DNA of 10,726 nt from contig VHDG01000061.1 of the NCBI GenBank assembly GCA_016871475.1, positions 1 through 10,726 on the forward strand, in the 5' to 3' direction. The notes below the pieces were generated by a model. It was not told the DNA's origin, searched no databases, and saw only the letters and a list, made by a program, of their open reading frames with translations. Shown in pieces: positions 1 to 8,331 of the stretch. Both the position numbers and the translations under genes were made by a program. The DNA comes from Verrucomicrobiota bacterium. Its GTDB lineage: Bacteria > Verrucomicrobiota > Verrucomicrobiia > Limisphaerales > UBA11320. The first letter of the stretch is position 1. The number at the start of each line of letters is the position of its first letter.

Positions 1-648
1 CCGGATGCCTGGCTGCCCGCTTATTGCCGGGTGCCGGCCGACAGCGAAGCGAACATCTATCTATCCGCCGGAATCCACGGGGATGAGCCCGCAGGGCCGC
101 TGGCCATACGAAGGCTGATCACGGAAGACCTGCTGCCCCGGTGCTTCAGCTACTGGATTGTGCCCTGCCTGAACCCTGATGGCTTTGAAAACAACACGCG
201 CCAGAACGAGAACAACATCGACTTGAACCGCGATTACAAGGCCCTGCGAGCTCCTCGAACGCGCGCGCACATTCGCTGGCTTGAGGAACAGCCGAGGTTC
301 GATTTGGGCTTGATGCTCCATGAGGATTGGGAGGCGAACGGGTTCTACCTCTATGAATTGAACCCCGACACGAAGACATCGATGGCCTCCCAGGTGATCC
401 GGGCGGTGTCCAGCGTCTGCCCGATCGAGACCGCCGAACAGGTGGACGGTCGGGAGGCCTCAGGCGGCATGATCCGTTTCGTAGGCCACGTCCCGGAACG
501 TGACGAATGGCCGGAGGCCATCTGGCTCATCCATAACCGCACCCGCCACAATTACACTCTGGAAGCTCCTTCCGATTTCCCTCTTTCGACGAGAGTGGAT
601 GCCCTGGTGCGGGGCGCTCTCACCCTTTTGGGCGCACAGCCTCGATGA
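1..648 (+). CDS. M14-family zinc carboxypeptidase-like protein, 5' partial
   Basis: This is a metallopeptidase of the M14 / succinylglutamate desuccinylase-aspartoacylase type. The frame is open from base 1, so the N-terminus lies outside the window. A GTG at 31 could be read as a start, but the residues before it look like coding sequence, so I treat it as internal. Visible signatures are the zinc pair HGDE (His codon 76-78, Glu 85-87), the substrate-binding stretch NPDGFENNTRQNENNIDLNR, a third zinc ligand in LMLHED (His at 319-321) and a candidate catalytic Glu in TLEAPS (562-564). The order and spacing fit an active M14 enzyme. Such enzymes remove C-terminal amino acids or deacylate amino acids. 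The substrate cannot be told from sequence; murein-peptide amidases of the MpaA type are the closest functional idea. It ends 80 bp before dnaE on the same strand. The family is fairly certain, the function is not. Confidence 0.85.
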   Translation, partial: PDAWLPAYCRVPADSEANIYLSAGIHGDEPAGPLAIRRLITEDLLPRCFSYWIVPCLNPDGFENNTRQNENNIDLNRDYKALRAPRTRAHIRWLEEQPRFDLGLMLHEDWEANGFYLYELNPDTKTSMASQVIRAVSSVCPIETAEQVDGREASGGMIRFVGHVPERDEWPEAIWLIHNRTRHNYTLEAPSDFPLSTRVDALVRGALTLLGAQPR

Positions 649-728
649 TGTCAATTCCGCCAAGGATCGGATAAAAACCCGGGCTAAAGGATCGACAACA
701 ATCCCCCGGACTCCAAGATTCCTCCCTG

Positions 729-3700
729 ATGTCGCACGCGGACTTTGTCCACCTACACCTTCATACAGAGTACTCGTTGCTGGACGGCGCCTGCCGTCTG
801 GACAAGCTCATCGACCGCGCCCGGGAGTTGAGGTTCTCAGCACTTCCCATCACCGATCACGGCGTTCTCTACGGAGCCATCGACTTCTACCAGGCTGCCC
901 GTTCGAAAGGCATCAAGCCCATCATCGGATGCGAAGTGTATGTCGCTCCAGGCAGCCGTTTTGAAAAGAAAAGCTCCGGCAACGGGCGCAACGTTTACAA
1001 TCATCTTCTTCTCCTGGCGAAGAACGAGGCTGGCTACAAGAATCTCATCCAACTCGTCACTGCCGGCCACCTGGAGGGCTACTACTACAAGCCCCGTATC
1101 GACAAGGAACTGCTCGCTCAGCGTCATGAAGGATTGATTGCGCTCTCAGGATGTCTCGCCAGCGAAGTCCCAGAGCTGATTCACACCGATCAAGGGGCCA
1201 AAGCCCGGGAAGCGCTCGACTGGTACAAGCAGGTTTTCGGAGCGGACAACTACTACCTGGAGCTTCAGAACCATGGCATTCCGGAGCAGGCCAAGGTAAA
1301 CCGCCAGTTGATCCCATGGGCGAAGGAGTTCGGTCTGAAGGTGGTTGCCACCAACGATGTACACTACATCAACCGTGAGCACTCCCATGCGCATGATTGC
1401 CTGATCTGTCTGGGCACCCAGAGGACGCTTCAGGACACGAAGCGCATGCGCTACGTGGAGAATCAGTTCTACCTCCGCTCGGCCGAGGAGATGAAAGCTC
1501 TCTTCGCTGAGATTCCAGAGGCCATCAGCAATACCATGGAGGTGGCGGAGAAATGCGATGTGCAGCTGACCTTTGGCAAACTGCATTATCCAGTTTTCAC
1601 GCCTCCTGAGCACTTCACGCGCGAAGGCTACCTTCGCAAGCTCCTGGCTGAGGGGTTGGGACGTCGATATGGAATGTGCGTGACGGCTCGGGGGGAGGAA
1701 TTTGTTGTGGAGTCCGTCGAGGACGCACGGCAGCTTCCCGGCTATCCTGCAGAGGAGGGATCAGCATCCCAGTTGAACAGCTGGGCTCAGGACCTCAACC
1801 ATCCTGCCACAGCTGAAGCTGTGAAGAGGGTCATTGATCGGCTCAAACTGGAACTCGAGGTCATCGAGAAAACGGGCTTTGTGTCCTACTTCCTCATCGT
1901 GGGCGATTTCGTCCAATACGGACGCGAGAAGGGAATATCATGCGTGGCTCGTGGCTCCGCTGCTGGCTCACTCGTCACCTACCTGCTTGATATTTCCAAC
2001 GTCGACCCCATTCGTTACGGCCTCTTGTTCGAACGCTTCCTGAACCCGGAACGCGTCAATCCACCCGACATCGACATCGACTTCGCGGATGATCGCCGTG
2101 CCGATGTGATTGACTACGTGCGGCGGAAATACGGGAAGGACTGCGTGGCGCAGATCATCACGTTTGGAACCATGGGTGCAAAGTCAGTGCTCCGCGACCT
2201 GGCACGCGTCAACGGGCTGCCTCCTTCCGATGGCGACCGTCTGGCAAAGATGGTTCCCAACGACTTGAAGATGGATCTCGAGAAGGCGTTGGAGAGTTCT
2301 CCCGACTTCAAGCAGGCCTACGACTCCGAGGAGATGACCCGCGAATTGGTGGACACCGGGTTCGTGCTGGAGGATATCGTCCGCAACTGCTCGGTCCATG
2401 CGGCCGGTGTCGTGATCGGTCCCGAACCCCTTGCGAATCTTCTGCCCCTCAAACAGGACGAGGACGGTGGAATCGTGACGCAATACCCCATGGGGCCCGT
2501 GGGTGATCTCGGGTTGTTGAAGATGGACTTTCTCGGGTTGAAGACCCTGACCGTCATTCGCAACGTGTGTGAGATGGTGAAAGAAGGCCGGGGCATTGAG
2601 ATTCCGATCGATCGCCTTCCTCTGGACGACCAGAGAACCTACGACCTGCTGAACGAAGGCAACACGGTGGGGGTGTTTCAATTGGAATCAGGTGGAATGC
2701 GGGACCTTTGCCGAAAGTTCCAGATCAGCTCGGTGGAACATATCACTGCCTTGGTGGCGTTGTATCGTCCCGGCCCCATGGATCTCATCCCTGACTTCAT
2801 CAAGAGACGTCATGGAGAAGTCGAGATCCGCTACGAGCACCCGCTGCTGGAATCGATCAGCCAGGAAACCTACGGGGTGCTCATCTATCAGGAGCAGGTC
2901 ATGCAGGCCGCTCAGCTTCTGGCGGGCTACACCCTCGGAGGCGCCGATCTCCTGCGCCGGGCGATGGGCAAAAAGAAGCCGGAGGAAATGGCCAAGCAAC
3001 GGGCCATTTTTGTGTCAGGGGCGGACCTCCACAATGACATCCCGGAGTCAAAGGCCAACCAGGTCTTCGATCTGCTTGAAAAGTTCGCGGGATACGGATT
3101 CAACAAGTCACACGCGGCGGCCTATGCCGTCGTGGCCTATCAGACGGCCTACCTGAAGGCCAATCATCCCGTGGAGTTTCTTTCCGCGATGATGACCAAC
3201 GAAATGGGATCCCTGGAGAAACTCCAAGTGGTTCTCGATGAAGCGAAGGCCATGGGCGTGGAAGTCCTGTCGCCGGATGTCAATGAAGGCGCCGCGCTCT
3301 TTGGTCCGGCGCGTTCACCCACGGCAGGCGACACGCCCGAGAAAAAGGCGATTCGCTTCGGGCTGGCCGCCATCAAGGGGGTGGGTGAGGTTGCGGTGGA
3401 GAACCTGCTCAAGGCTCGGTCTGAGGGAGGTCCGTTCAAGAATCTGACTGACCTCTGTGAACGCGTGGATACACGGACGGTGAACAAGCGTGTGTTGGAA
3501 ACCCTCATCCGTTCAGGGGCGTGCGATAGTCTCAAGGAGAAGCGCGCAGTCATGTTTGCCAACGTGGAACGCACCCTTGCCCGGGCTTCGACCGCTGCTG
3601 CTGACAAGGCCCGAGGGCAGGCATCCTTGTTCGGGATGATGGACGACCTGGCTCCCACCCCCACGGAGGCCGCGACTGCACAGCTGTCTGAGTGGCCTCA

Positions 3701-4406
3701 TCACGAGCTCCTGGCAGCAGAGAAGGAGCTCCTGGGCTTCTACGTCACGGGGCATCCGCTGACGCAGTTCAGCATGCTCCTGGAACGCTACTGCACTCAT
3801 GATTCCGTCACGGTGAAGGAGGCGGCCGCGCGGACCATCACACGGATGGGTGGCATGGTCACAGCGGTTCAGAGCGGGCTGAGCAAGAAGTCAGGGAAGC
3901 CCTACGCCATGGTGACCCTGGAGGATCTCCGTGGCAGTGTTTCCGTGCTTTGCGTCAATGAGAACCACGACAGGTTCAAGCGCTTTCTCGAAGTGAACCA
4001 GGCCATCATGGTCGTGGGCGAGGTCAACAACGACGAGGGCAAGGCGAAAATATTTCCTCAGGAGATCCTCGCCCTCACTGATGCACCCCGACGATTCACC
4101 ATGCAGGTCCACTTGAGGATGAGTGAGTCGAAGCTGAGCGTCGAACAGCTCGAAGCGACCCGGTTTTTGGTGGAGCGTCATAAGGGCAAGGTTCCCTTGT
4201 TCATCTGCATCCTGAGAAACGCGGGAGAACGGGTTTTCATCGAGGCGAATGAACGCTGGAATGTGACGCCCTCGGTGGAGTTTCAGAAGGAAGTGGAAGC
4301 CTTGCTGGGGGATAGCAGCTATCATCCCAGAGCGGACATGCGACTCCCCGAACGTGCGGCGCCGCGCTGGGAACGGCGAAAAACCAATGAACCTGGAGAC
4401 GAATGA
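729..4406 (+). CDS. dnaE: DNA polymerase III subunit alpha (replicative polymerase)
   Basis: This is the catalytic subunit of the chromosomal replicase, 1225 residues against 1160 in E. coli. The order is: PHP domain (about 1-285), palm and fingers (about 370-830), helix-hairpin-helix (about 880-895, AAIKGVGEVAVENLL), clamp-binding QASLF (964-968), OB fold (about 1037-1110) and a tau-binding-like C-terminal part. Catalytic aspartates are D449 and D451 in PDIDIDF (446-452) and D600 in KMDFLGLKT, matching E. coli D401, D403 and D555. All three and the clamp motif are shifted by about 44-48 residues, so the extra length lies before the palm, around 320-362. The PHP metal site is complete (H10, H12, D19, H44, E69, H92, C142, D210, H212), which is typical of alpha subunits with intrinsic 3'-5' exonuclease and unlike E. 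coli. The loop RGSAAGS (408-414) is preceded by CVA instead of the usual GPG. The ATG at 729 starts directly at the conserved HLHTEYS region. No clear ribosome-binding site is visible. Confidence 0.98.
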   Translation: MSHADFVHLHLHTEYSLLDGACRLDKLIDRARELRFSALPITDHGVLYGAIDFYQAARSKGIKPIIGCEVYVAPGSRFEKKSSGNGRNVYNHLLLLAKNEAGYKNLIQLVTAGHLEGYYYKPRIDKELLAQRHEGLIALSGCLASEVPELIHTDQGAKAREALDWYKQVFGADNYYLELQNHGIPEQAKVNRQLIPWAKEFGLKVVATNDVHYINREHSHAHDCLICLGTQRTLQDTKRMRYVENQFYLRSAEEMKALFAEIPEAISNTMEVAEKCDVQLTFGKLHYPVFTPPEHFTREGYLRKLLAEGLGRRYGMCVTARGEEFVVESVEDARQLPGYPAEEGSASQLNSWAQDLNHPATAEAVKRVIDRLKLELEVIEKTGFVSYFLIVGDFVQYGREKGISCVARGSAAGSLVTYLLDISNVDPIRYGLLFERFLNPERVNPPDIDIDFADDRRADVIDYVRRKYGKDCVAQIITFGTMGAKSVLRDLARVNGLPPSDGDRLAKMVPNDLKMDLEKALESSPDFKQAYDSEEMTRELVDTGFVLEDIVRNCSVHAAGVVIGPEPLANLLPLKQDEDGGIVTQYPMGPVGDLGLLKMDFLGLKTLTVIRNVCEMVKEGRGIEIPIDRLPLDDQRTYDLLNEGNTVGVFQLESGGMRDLCRKFQISSVEHITALVALYRPGPMDLIPDFIKRRHGEVEIRYEHPLLESISQETYGVLIYQEQVMQAAQLLAGYTLGGADLLRRAMGKKKPEEMAKQRAIFVSGADLHNDIPESKANQVFDLLEKFAGYGFNKSHAAAYAVVAYQTAYLKANHPVEFLSAMMTNEMGSLEKLQVVLDEAKAMGVEVLSPDVNEGAALFGPARSPTAGDTPEKKAIRFGLAAIKGVGEVAVENLLKARSEGGPFKNLTDLCERVDTRTVNKRVLETLIRSGACDSLKEKRAVMFANVERTLARASTAAADKARGQASLFGMMDDLAPTPTEAATAQLSEWPHHELLAAEKELLGFYVTGHPLTQFSMLLERYCTHDSVTVKEAAARTITRMGGMVTAVQSGLSKKSGKPYAMVTLEDLRGSVSVLCVNENHDRFKRFLEVNQAIMVVGEVNNDEGKAKIFPQEILALTDAPRRFTMQVHLRMSESKLSVEQLEATRFLVERHKGKVPLFICILRNAGERVFIEANERWNVTPSVEFQKEVEALLGDSSYHPRADMRLPERAAPRWERRKTNEPGDE

Positions 4407-4409
4407 GAC

Positions 4410-4727
4410 ATGAGTGAAGGCGTGGAACGATTTGCGGCTCTCGTGGAAAAGGATCCCAGGAACCATCTGGCACGATTCAGCCTCGCGAAGAACCTGTATG
4501 ACGCCGGCAGCTTTGCACAGGCTGCGGAACACTTCGGATTAGCCCTGCAGGCGAGGCCGGACTGGATGATGGCCAGGATCCTCCTGGGCAAGTGCCAGCT
4601 TGCACAGGGCGATCGGGATCAAGCCCGCTTGAGTTTTCAGGAAGGATTGAGGCTGGCCATCGCTCAGAGCCATGAAGGGCCCAAAGAGGAGCTCGAAACC
4701 TTGCTGAAAGAGATGGCCCAAGCCTGA
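4410..4727 (+). CDS. small tetratricopeptide-repeat (TPR) protein
   Basis: A 105-residue protein made almost entirely of helical repeats. Two TPR units can be read: about residues 18-51 (small residues at the packing positions, ending ALQARPD) and 52-85 (LLGKCQLAQGDRDQARLSFQEGL). A capping helix follows. It has no signal peptide or membrane segment, so it is probably a cytoplasmic protein-binding adaptor. The ATG lies 3 bases after the dnaE stop, and a GGAG inside the end of dnaE could serve as its ribosome-binding site, so the two genes are very likely co-transcribed and perhaps translationally coupled. A link to replication is suggested only by this position. TPR proteins bind many partners, and the partner here is unknown. 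Confidence 0.85.
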   Translation: MSEGVERFAALVEKDPRNHLARFSLAKNLYDAGSFAQAAEHFGLALQARPDWMMARILLGKCQLAQGDRDQARLSFQEGLRLAIAQSHEGPKEELETLLKEMAQA

Positions 4728-4812
4728 CCCCACCCGGGGCAATAACACGACCAGGCTCGCTCGCGAAAACACCCGTCGCACAGCAGGAAAACCCCGAAGT
4801 TCAGTCAAGCCA

Positions 4813-6501
4813 CTATCTCGACTCCTGCACCTCACCCGTCTTGCCAAAGGTCTCGCCAAAAAAATCCCCCGGATTCCAGCGCGGCGGACGCTCAGAATTT
4901 GCAGCGAGTCGGATGACCTCAGCCATGAATCGAACAAACCGAACGGATGTGGCTTCGTCGCGGGGCAGCGTCGATTCATCGGACGGTTGATGATAGTGAA
5001 CTTTCACGAATTCATCGGGCGTGAAAACCCCAGGCTCCGAGCGGGTCCCAGGCAAATCAGTGATCTTGGGGCTGACCGCGGGTATGCCATTTCGGACAAA
5101 GGAGTACTGGTCGCTTCGAACAAAGGCCACGCGATCCGGCCTGGGATCCGGCAGCAGCTCGAAACCGAATCTTGAGGCAGCGGTCTCGACTGGATCGCGG
5201 AGGGAGGAATGCTCGATCCCGAGCATGGTGACATGTCGCGAAGGACGTGTCGCAAGAACCATGTCCAGGTTCACGTTGCCCACAAACCTCCCGGCCATGG
5301 CGGGTGGATGGCCCGCGAGGAATTCCGATCCGACGAGCCCTTTCTCCTCGGCAGTCACGGCTGCTGCGAGCACAGAGCGCCTGGGGGATCGTCCCTCCCC
5401 CGCCAGAAGCCGCATACACTCCATGATCATCGCGCAACCGATCGCGTTGTCGTAGGCACCGTTGTAGATGCGATCGCCCTTAACCGCAGCGCCGCGCCCC
5501 AGATGATCCAAGTGAGCGGTCAACACGAGGGTTTCATTTCGCAGTTTCGGATCACTCCCGCGCAACAACCCCAGGACATTTGGACTGGTGAGCTGGCGAT
5601 GCCGGGTTTTAACGGCCAAGACGCCATCCTGATTGAGTGGAAAGTTTTGAATCTCTCCCCGGGCTGCGGCTGTTAACGCCTGCTGCAAACTGATCGGAGC
5701 CTTCGCAAAGACCTTGCCGGCACCCGCAGGGCTGATGCTTGCGACCGCCTTGAGCGTTGGAAATACCTGGGCGGGCGATCCGTCAGCTCTGGTCCAACGC
5801 ATGGATGGAAACCGGGCCTGGGCGACGCGCTTGGGCCAGGGGGATTCCTCCAGATCCTTCGGCGTGGGGATCGAGATCATCCCGACGGCACCTCTGACAG
5901 CCAGCTGCTCCTGCTTCTGCATCCGACTGGAATGATGCGCCAGAGCTGTGGGCGCAAAACGCGGCGGCGCGCTTCCCAGAACAACTGCGATCCGGCCTTT
6001 CAGATCTACACCCCTGAAATCGTCATGCTGAAGCTCAGGAGCGTACACGCCGTAGCCCACAAAAACCAAAGAACCGCTCACCTCAACCTTTTCCTCCGTC
6101 ATGTTGGGCAGCAACACGAAGTCGAGCGCGGACGTCAGCGGTTGAAAACCCTCACCGGCCTTCAGACTGATCACCGATCTCTCGTTCTCCAATGTTCCTT
6201 CCCGAAGGGGCACAGACTGGTACCAGGTGTTGGAGTCGCCTGCTGGAATCAGCCCCAATGCCCCGAAATGCGAGGCGACGTAGCGGGCTGCAACATCGTA
6301 TCCAGAAGTTCCGGTTCCACGTCCTTCCAGAAGGTCATCGGCCAGAAACGCGATATGAGAGTCGATAGCCCGTGCGATGGCACGATCCTTGGGAGAGAGC
6401 TCGGCACCTTGGAGCATGGGCTGCGAGGTCGGAACGCCGCATGTGATCCAACCGAGGAGGATCAAACCTGCCCTCTGAAAGCAGGGGAAGCACAGTTGCA
6501 T
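4813..6501 (-). CDS. secreted M28-family aminopeptidase with PA domain
   Basis: A 562-residue zinc aminopeptidase, probably exported. I chose the ATG at 6501 because it leads into a signal-peptide-like stretch (MQLCFPCFQRAGLILLGWIT) and has AGAAG-like purines upstream; an in-frame TTG at 6537 would add 12 residues. A protease-associated (PA) domain (roughly residues 110-250) contains VFVGYGVYAPE and LKGRIAVVLG. The M28 catalytic domain follows with its ligands in order: H330 (AHLDH), D351 (AYDNA), E385 and E386 (TAEEKGLVGS), D413 (NLDM) and H504 (HYHQPSDE). All expected metal and catalytic residues are therefore present. The family removes N-terminal amino acids from peptides, usually in the periplasm or outside the cell. 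It is the last gene of the minus-strand cluster, 83 bp after the STAS gene stop, and faces the TPR gene tail to tail. The precise peptide specificity cannot be read from sequence. Confidence 0.93.
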   Translation of the reverse strand: MQLCFPCFQRAGLILLGWITCGVPTSQPMLQGAELSPKDRAIARAIDSHIAFLADDLLEGRGTGTSGYDVAARYVASHFGALGLIPAGDSNTWYQSVPLREGTLENERSVISLKAGEGFQPLTSALDFVLLPNMTEEKVEVSGSLVFVGYGVYAPELQHDDFRGVDLKGRIAVVLGSAPPRFAPTALAHHSSRMQKQEQLAVRGAVGMISIPTPKDLEESPWPKRVAQARFPSMRWTRADGSPAQVFPTLKAVASISPAGAGKVFAKAPISLQQALTAAARGEIQNFPLNQDGVLAVKTRHRQLTSPNVLGLLRGSDPKLRNETLVLTAHLDHLGRGAAVKGDRIYNGAYDNAIGCAMIMECMRLLAGEGRSPRRSVLAAAVTAEEKGLVGSEFLAGHPPAMAGRFVGNVNLDMVLATRPSRHVTMLGIEHSSLRDPVETAASRFGFELLPDPRPDRVAFVRSDQYSFVRNGIPAVSPKITDLPGTRSEPGVFTPDEFVKVHYHQPSDESTLPRDEATSVRFVRFMAEVIRLAANSERPPRWNPGDFFGETFGKTGEVQESR

Positions 6502-6584
6502 GGCGAGGCTTCTAGCGAATGGCAGTCTTGATTCCAAGACGATGTTGACGTCACAGGAATGAAGAGCGGGACGATGGGCGGGAA

Positions 6585-7157
6585 CTAGCCCGGATTGGAT
6601 CCTGCATCCTTGTCCTTGGGAGGAGGCACGGGCTTGGGCTGTTTTTCCCGCTCAACCTCTTCCCTCAGGAAATCCATCACATCTCGGAACTTCGGTTCAT
6701 TGGCAGGGTTTAACCTCACGATCACCTCGTGGGCGTCCAGGCTGATCTGGGAACAGGTCGCGCTTGAACTCCGGGCAGCTGTCGGTGGGATGGGGATCCA
6801 ATCCTCCGGAAAATCCACAGGCCCCGACGTCAGCTTGAAGAACTCATCCAAGCCCAGGGAACGGATGAGGTCTGTGACTCGCCCGTTGGGATGTGCAAGC
6901 AGTATTGCGTATGTTCCATGTTTGAGCGCACCCGTGCCGAGGTCCTGTTCCAGCCAGGCGAGGGTTCCCAGGAAGGAGCTGTCCATGACCACGCAATCGC
7001 GGAGATCCAGAGAAAACTGCTTTCGTCCAAGCTCGCGGAATCCATTGACCAGAGCCAGGAAGTCAGTGCCCACCATGCAGTTCGCTCTGCCGGAGATTTT
7101 CACCCATACGACCTCGTCCCTCAGGCGGTAGTGTAGATGCGTCTCAGTGTCGCTCAT
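6585..7157 (-). CDS. STAS-domain protein (anti-sigma-factor-antagonist-like)
   Basis: A 190-residue soluble protein with an N-terminal STAS domain (about residues 8-115). The signature helix start is LDLRDCVVMDSSFLGTLAWL, with D59-S60-S61. In SpoIIAA-type antagonists the second Ser of the DSS motif is the phosphorylated residue, and it is kept here; the following Gly is replaced by Phe. The strand pattern HYRLRDEVVWVKISG at the N-terminus fits. After about residue 125 comes a Ser/Pro-rich linker, a second segment with a strand and helix (EVIVRLNPANEPKF, DVMDFLREEVERE) and a Pro/Lys-rich tail. No anti-sigma kinase or sigma factor lies nearby, so a partner-switching role is an inference from the fold. 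The ATG at 7157 is 13 bp after the holA stop. A GTG at 7178 would overlap holA by 8 bp and is the alternative start. Neither has a strong ribosome-binding site. Confidence 0.75.
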   Translation of the reverse strand: MSDTETHLHYRLRDEVVWVKISGRANCMVGTDFLALVNGFRELGRKQFSLDLRDCVVMDSSFLGTLAWLEQDLGTGALKHGTYAILLAHPNGRVTDLIRSLGLDEFFKLTSGPVDFPEDWIPIPPTAARSSSATCSQISLDAHEVIVRLNPANEPKFRDVMDFLREEVEREKQPKPVPPPKDKDAGSNPG

Positions 7158-7170
7158 GCGGTTTGCTCGG

Positions 7171-8328
7171 TCATCCACGAGCGGATGACGCCCGGGAGCT
7201 GCCCTTTAATTTAACGCCGCCCGCAATTTCTACCAGCGCTTGTTGGAGGACAAGTTTCGTCTCCAGCTGGCTTCCCACGAGCTTGCGATTGCACCTCAAC
7301 AGGACCTCCATCGCTCTAACCAACTCAGGCTGAGTATAGTTCCGACAATGTTCCACTGTCTTAGCCACAACGTAAGGATGGAATCCGATCGGGTTATACC
7401 GTTTGTCCTCTGGAAGTTTCTCCGGAGGAATACGCTGCACCTGGGCTGAGCAGTTCTGCGGGGTGGTATCGGGACGCAGATACTTGAGGCGCAGGAGCTC
7501 GGAGATGATGAGCATGCCGCGCACCTTCATGATGAGCAGCGCGAGCAATCCAAACTCGGTCTTGGCTTTGTCGAACTGCATCTCCCACATTTCCTCGTCG
7601 AGGCGTCTCAGGAGTTTGGGGAGGTTGCGTTCCCCAAAAGCTTCGCCCAGCGCAAACGCGCGCGCTTGCTTGTTCCGTGTCACGATGGCTTCAACATCGT
7701 CGATCTGAATCCGGGTTCGATCCCCGACGAAAAGGGAAAGCTTTTCGACCTCGGATTCCAGCTGCCGGGGGTTGGGACCGATGCTGGCGGTTAAAGCCGA
7801 GAGGGCATCGTGCGCGATCTCCTTGCCTCGGGCCTTCAAACCCACTTCTGCGGCGTGCCCTGCGCGATCGGCCCATCTCGGGTCGTCAGCCCAGGCGGTG
7901 AACTCTTCAACCACACCGGCCTTGGTAAGAGCCTTGAAGAAACTTCGCCTCTTGTCGGCCTTCCCCGCGCTGATGACGAGCCGGACGTTGCCCCAAGGGA
8001 ACTTGGACAGTTCACCACCGAGTTCGGCGCATGCTTGAACCACCGACTCCGCCGATGCAGTTCGGTCATCGCCAAGAAAGGAGCAACCCTGCCACCAAAT
8101 GGCCTTGCCTCCCCCGAAGAACGGCAGGGTCATCAGGGCTTCCCGGAGCCGGTTGATCGACTTGAAGGCTTCGGAGGCGGTTCCGGCATGTCCATCGATG
8201 ATCTCATGATCCATTCCGCCGAGTTCTTTGGACCACTGATCAAACAGGGAGCGAGCACGCTGTTTGACGGCCAGATCATCTTCGCCGTGGCAGAACGCGA
8301 GAAATGGATTTCCGGGAGCAGGAGGCAC
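7171..8328 (-). CDS. holA: DNA polymerase III subunit delta (clamp loader)
   Basis: The delta subunit opens the sliding clamp within the clamp-loader complex. The protein has 385 residues, slightly longer than the 343 of E. coli. The N-terminus NPFLAFCHGEDDLAVKQRA is the family's ATPase-like domain start, without a functional P-loop as expected. The region with SFFKALTKAGVVEEF, ALTASIGPNPRQLESEVEKLSLF and VEAIVTRNKQARAFALGEAF is the classic delta middle part. The C-terminal collar domain includes FGLLALLIMKVRGMLIISELLRL and ends around TKLVLQQALVEIAGG. Translation most likely starts at GTG 8328, three bases after the stop of the nuclease gene, with GGGAG upstream as a possible ribosome-binding site. 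This tight spacing supports an operon. The protein will act together with tau/gamma and delta-prime encoded elsewhere, loading the clamp used by the nearby dnaE product. Confidence 0.93.
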   Translation of the reverse strand: MPPAPGNPFLAFCHGEDDLAVKQRARSLFDQWSKELGGMDHEIIDGHAGTASEAFKSINRLREALMTLPFFGGGKAIWWQGCSFLGDDRTASAESVVQACAELGGELSKFPWGNVRLVISAGKADKRRSFFKALTKAGVVEEFTAWADDPRWADRAGHAAEVGLKARGKEIAHDALSALTASIGPNPRQLESEVEKLSLFVGDRTRIQIDDVEAIVTRNKQARAFALGEAFGERNLPKLLRRLDEEMWEMQFDKAKTEFGLLALLIMKVRGMLIISELLRLKYLRPDTTPQNCSAQVQRIPPEKLPEDKRYNPIGFHPYVVAKTVEHCRNYTQPELVRAMEVLLRCNRKLVGSQLETKLVLQQALVEIAGGVKLKGSSRASSARG

Positions 8329-8331
8329 GAT

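Noticed and set aside
3891..4532. 213-codon open frame antisense to the end of dnaE
   Set aside because: It covers the OB-fold and C-terminal part of dnaE and the start of the TPR gene, and shows no domain of its own.
4728..4812. Possible bidirectional terminator between the convergent TPR and M28 genes
   Set aside because: Only a 4-bp stem (CCCC-ACCC-GGGG at 4728-4739) is visible, with no T-tract on either strand; too weak to call.
5932..6531. 199-codon open frame antisense to the M28 peptidase gene
   Set aside because: The opposite strand encodes a protein with all M28 and PA motifs; this frame has no recognisable domain and is a by-product of GC-rich codon use.
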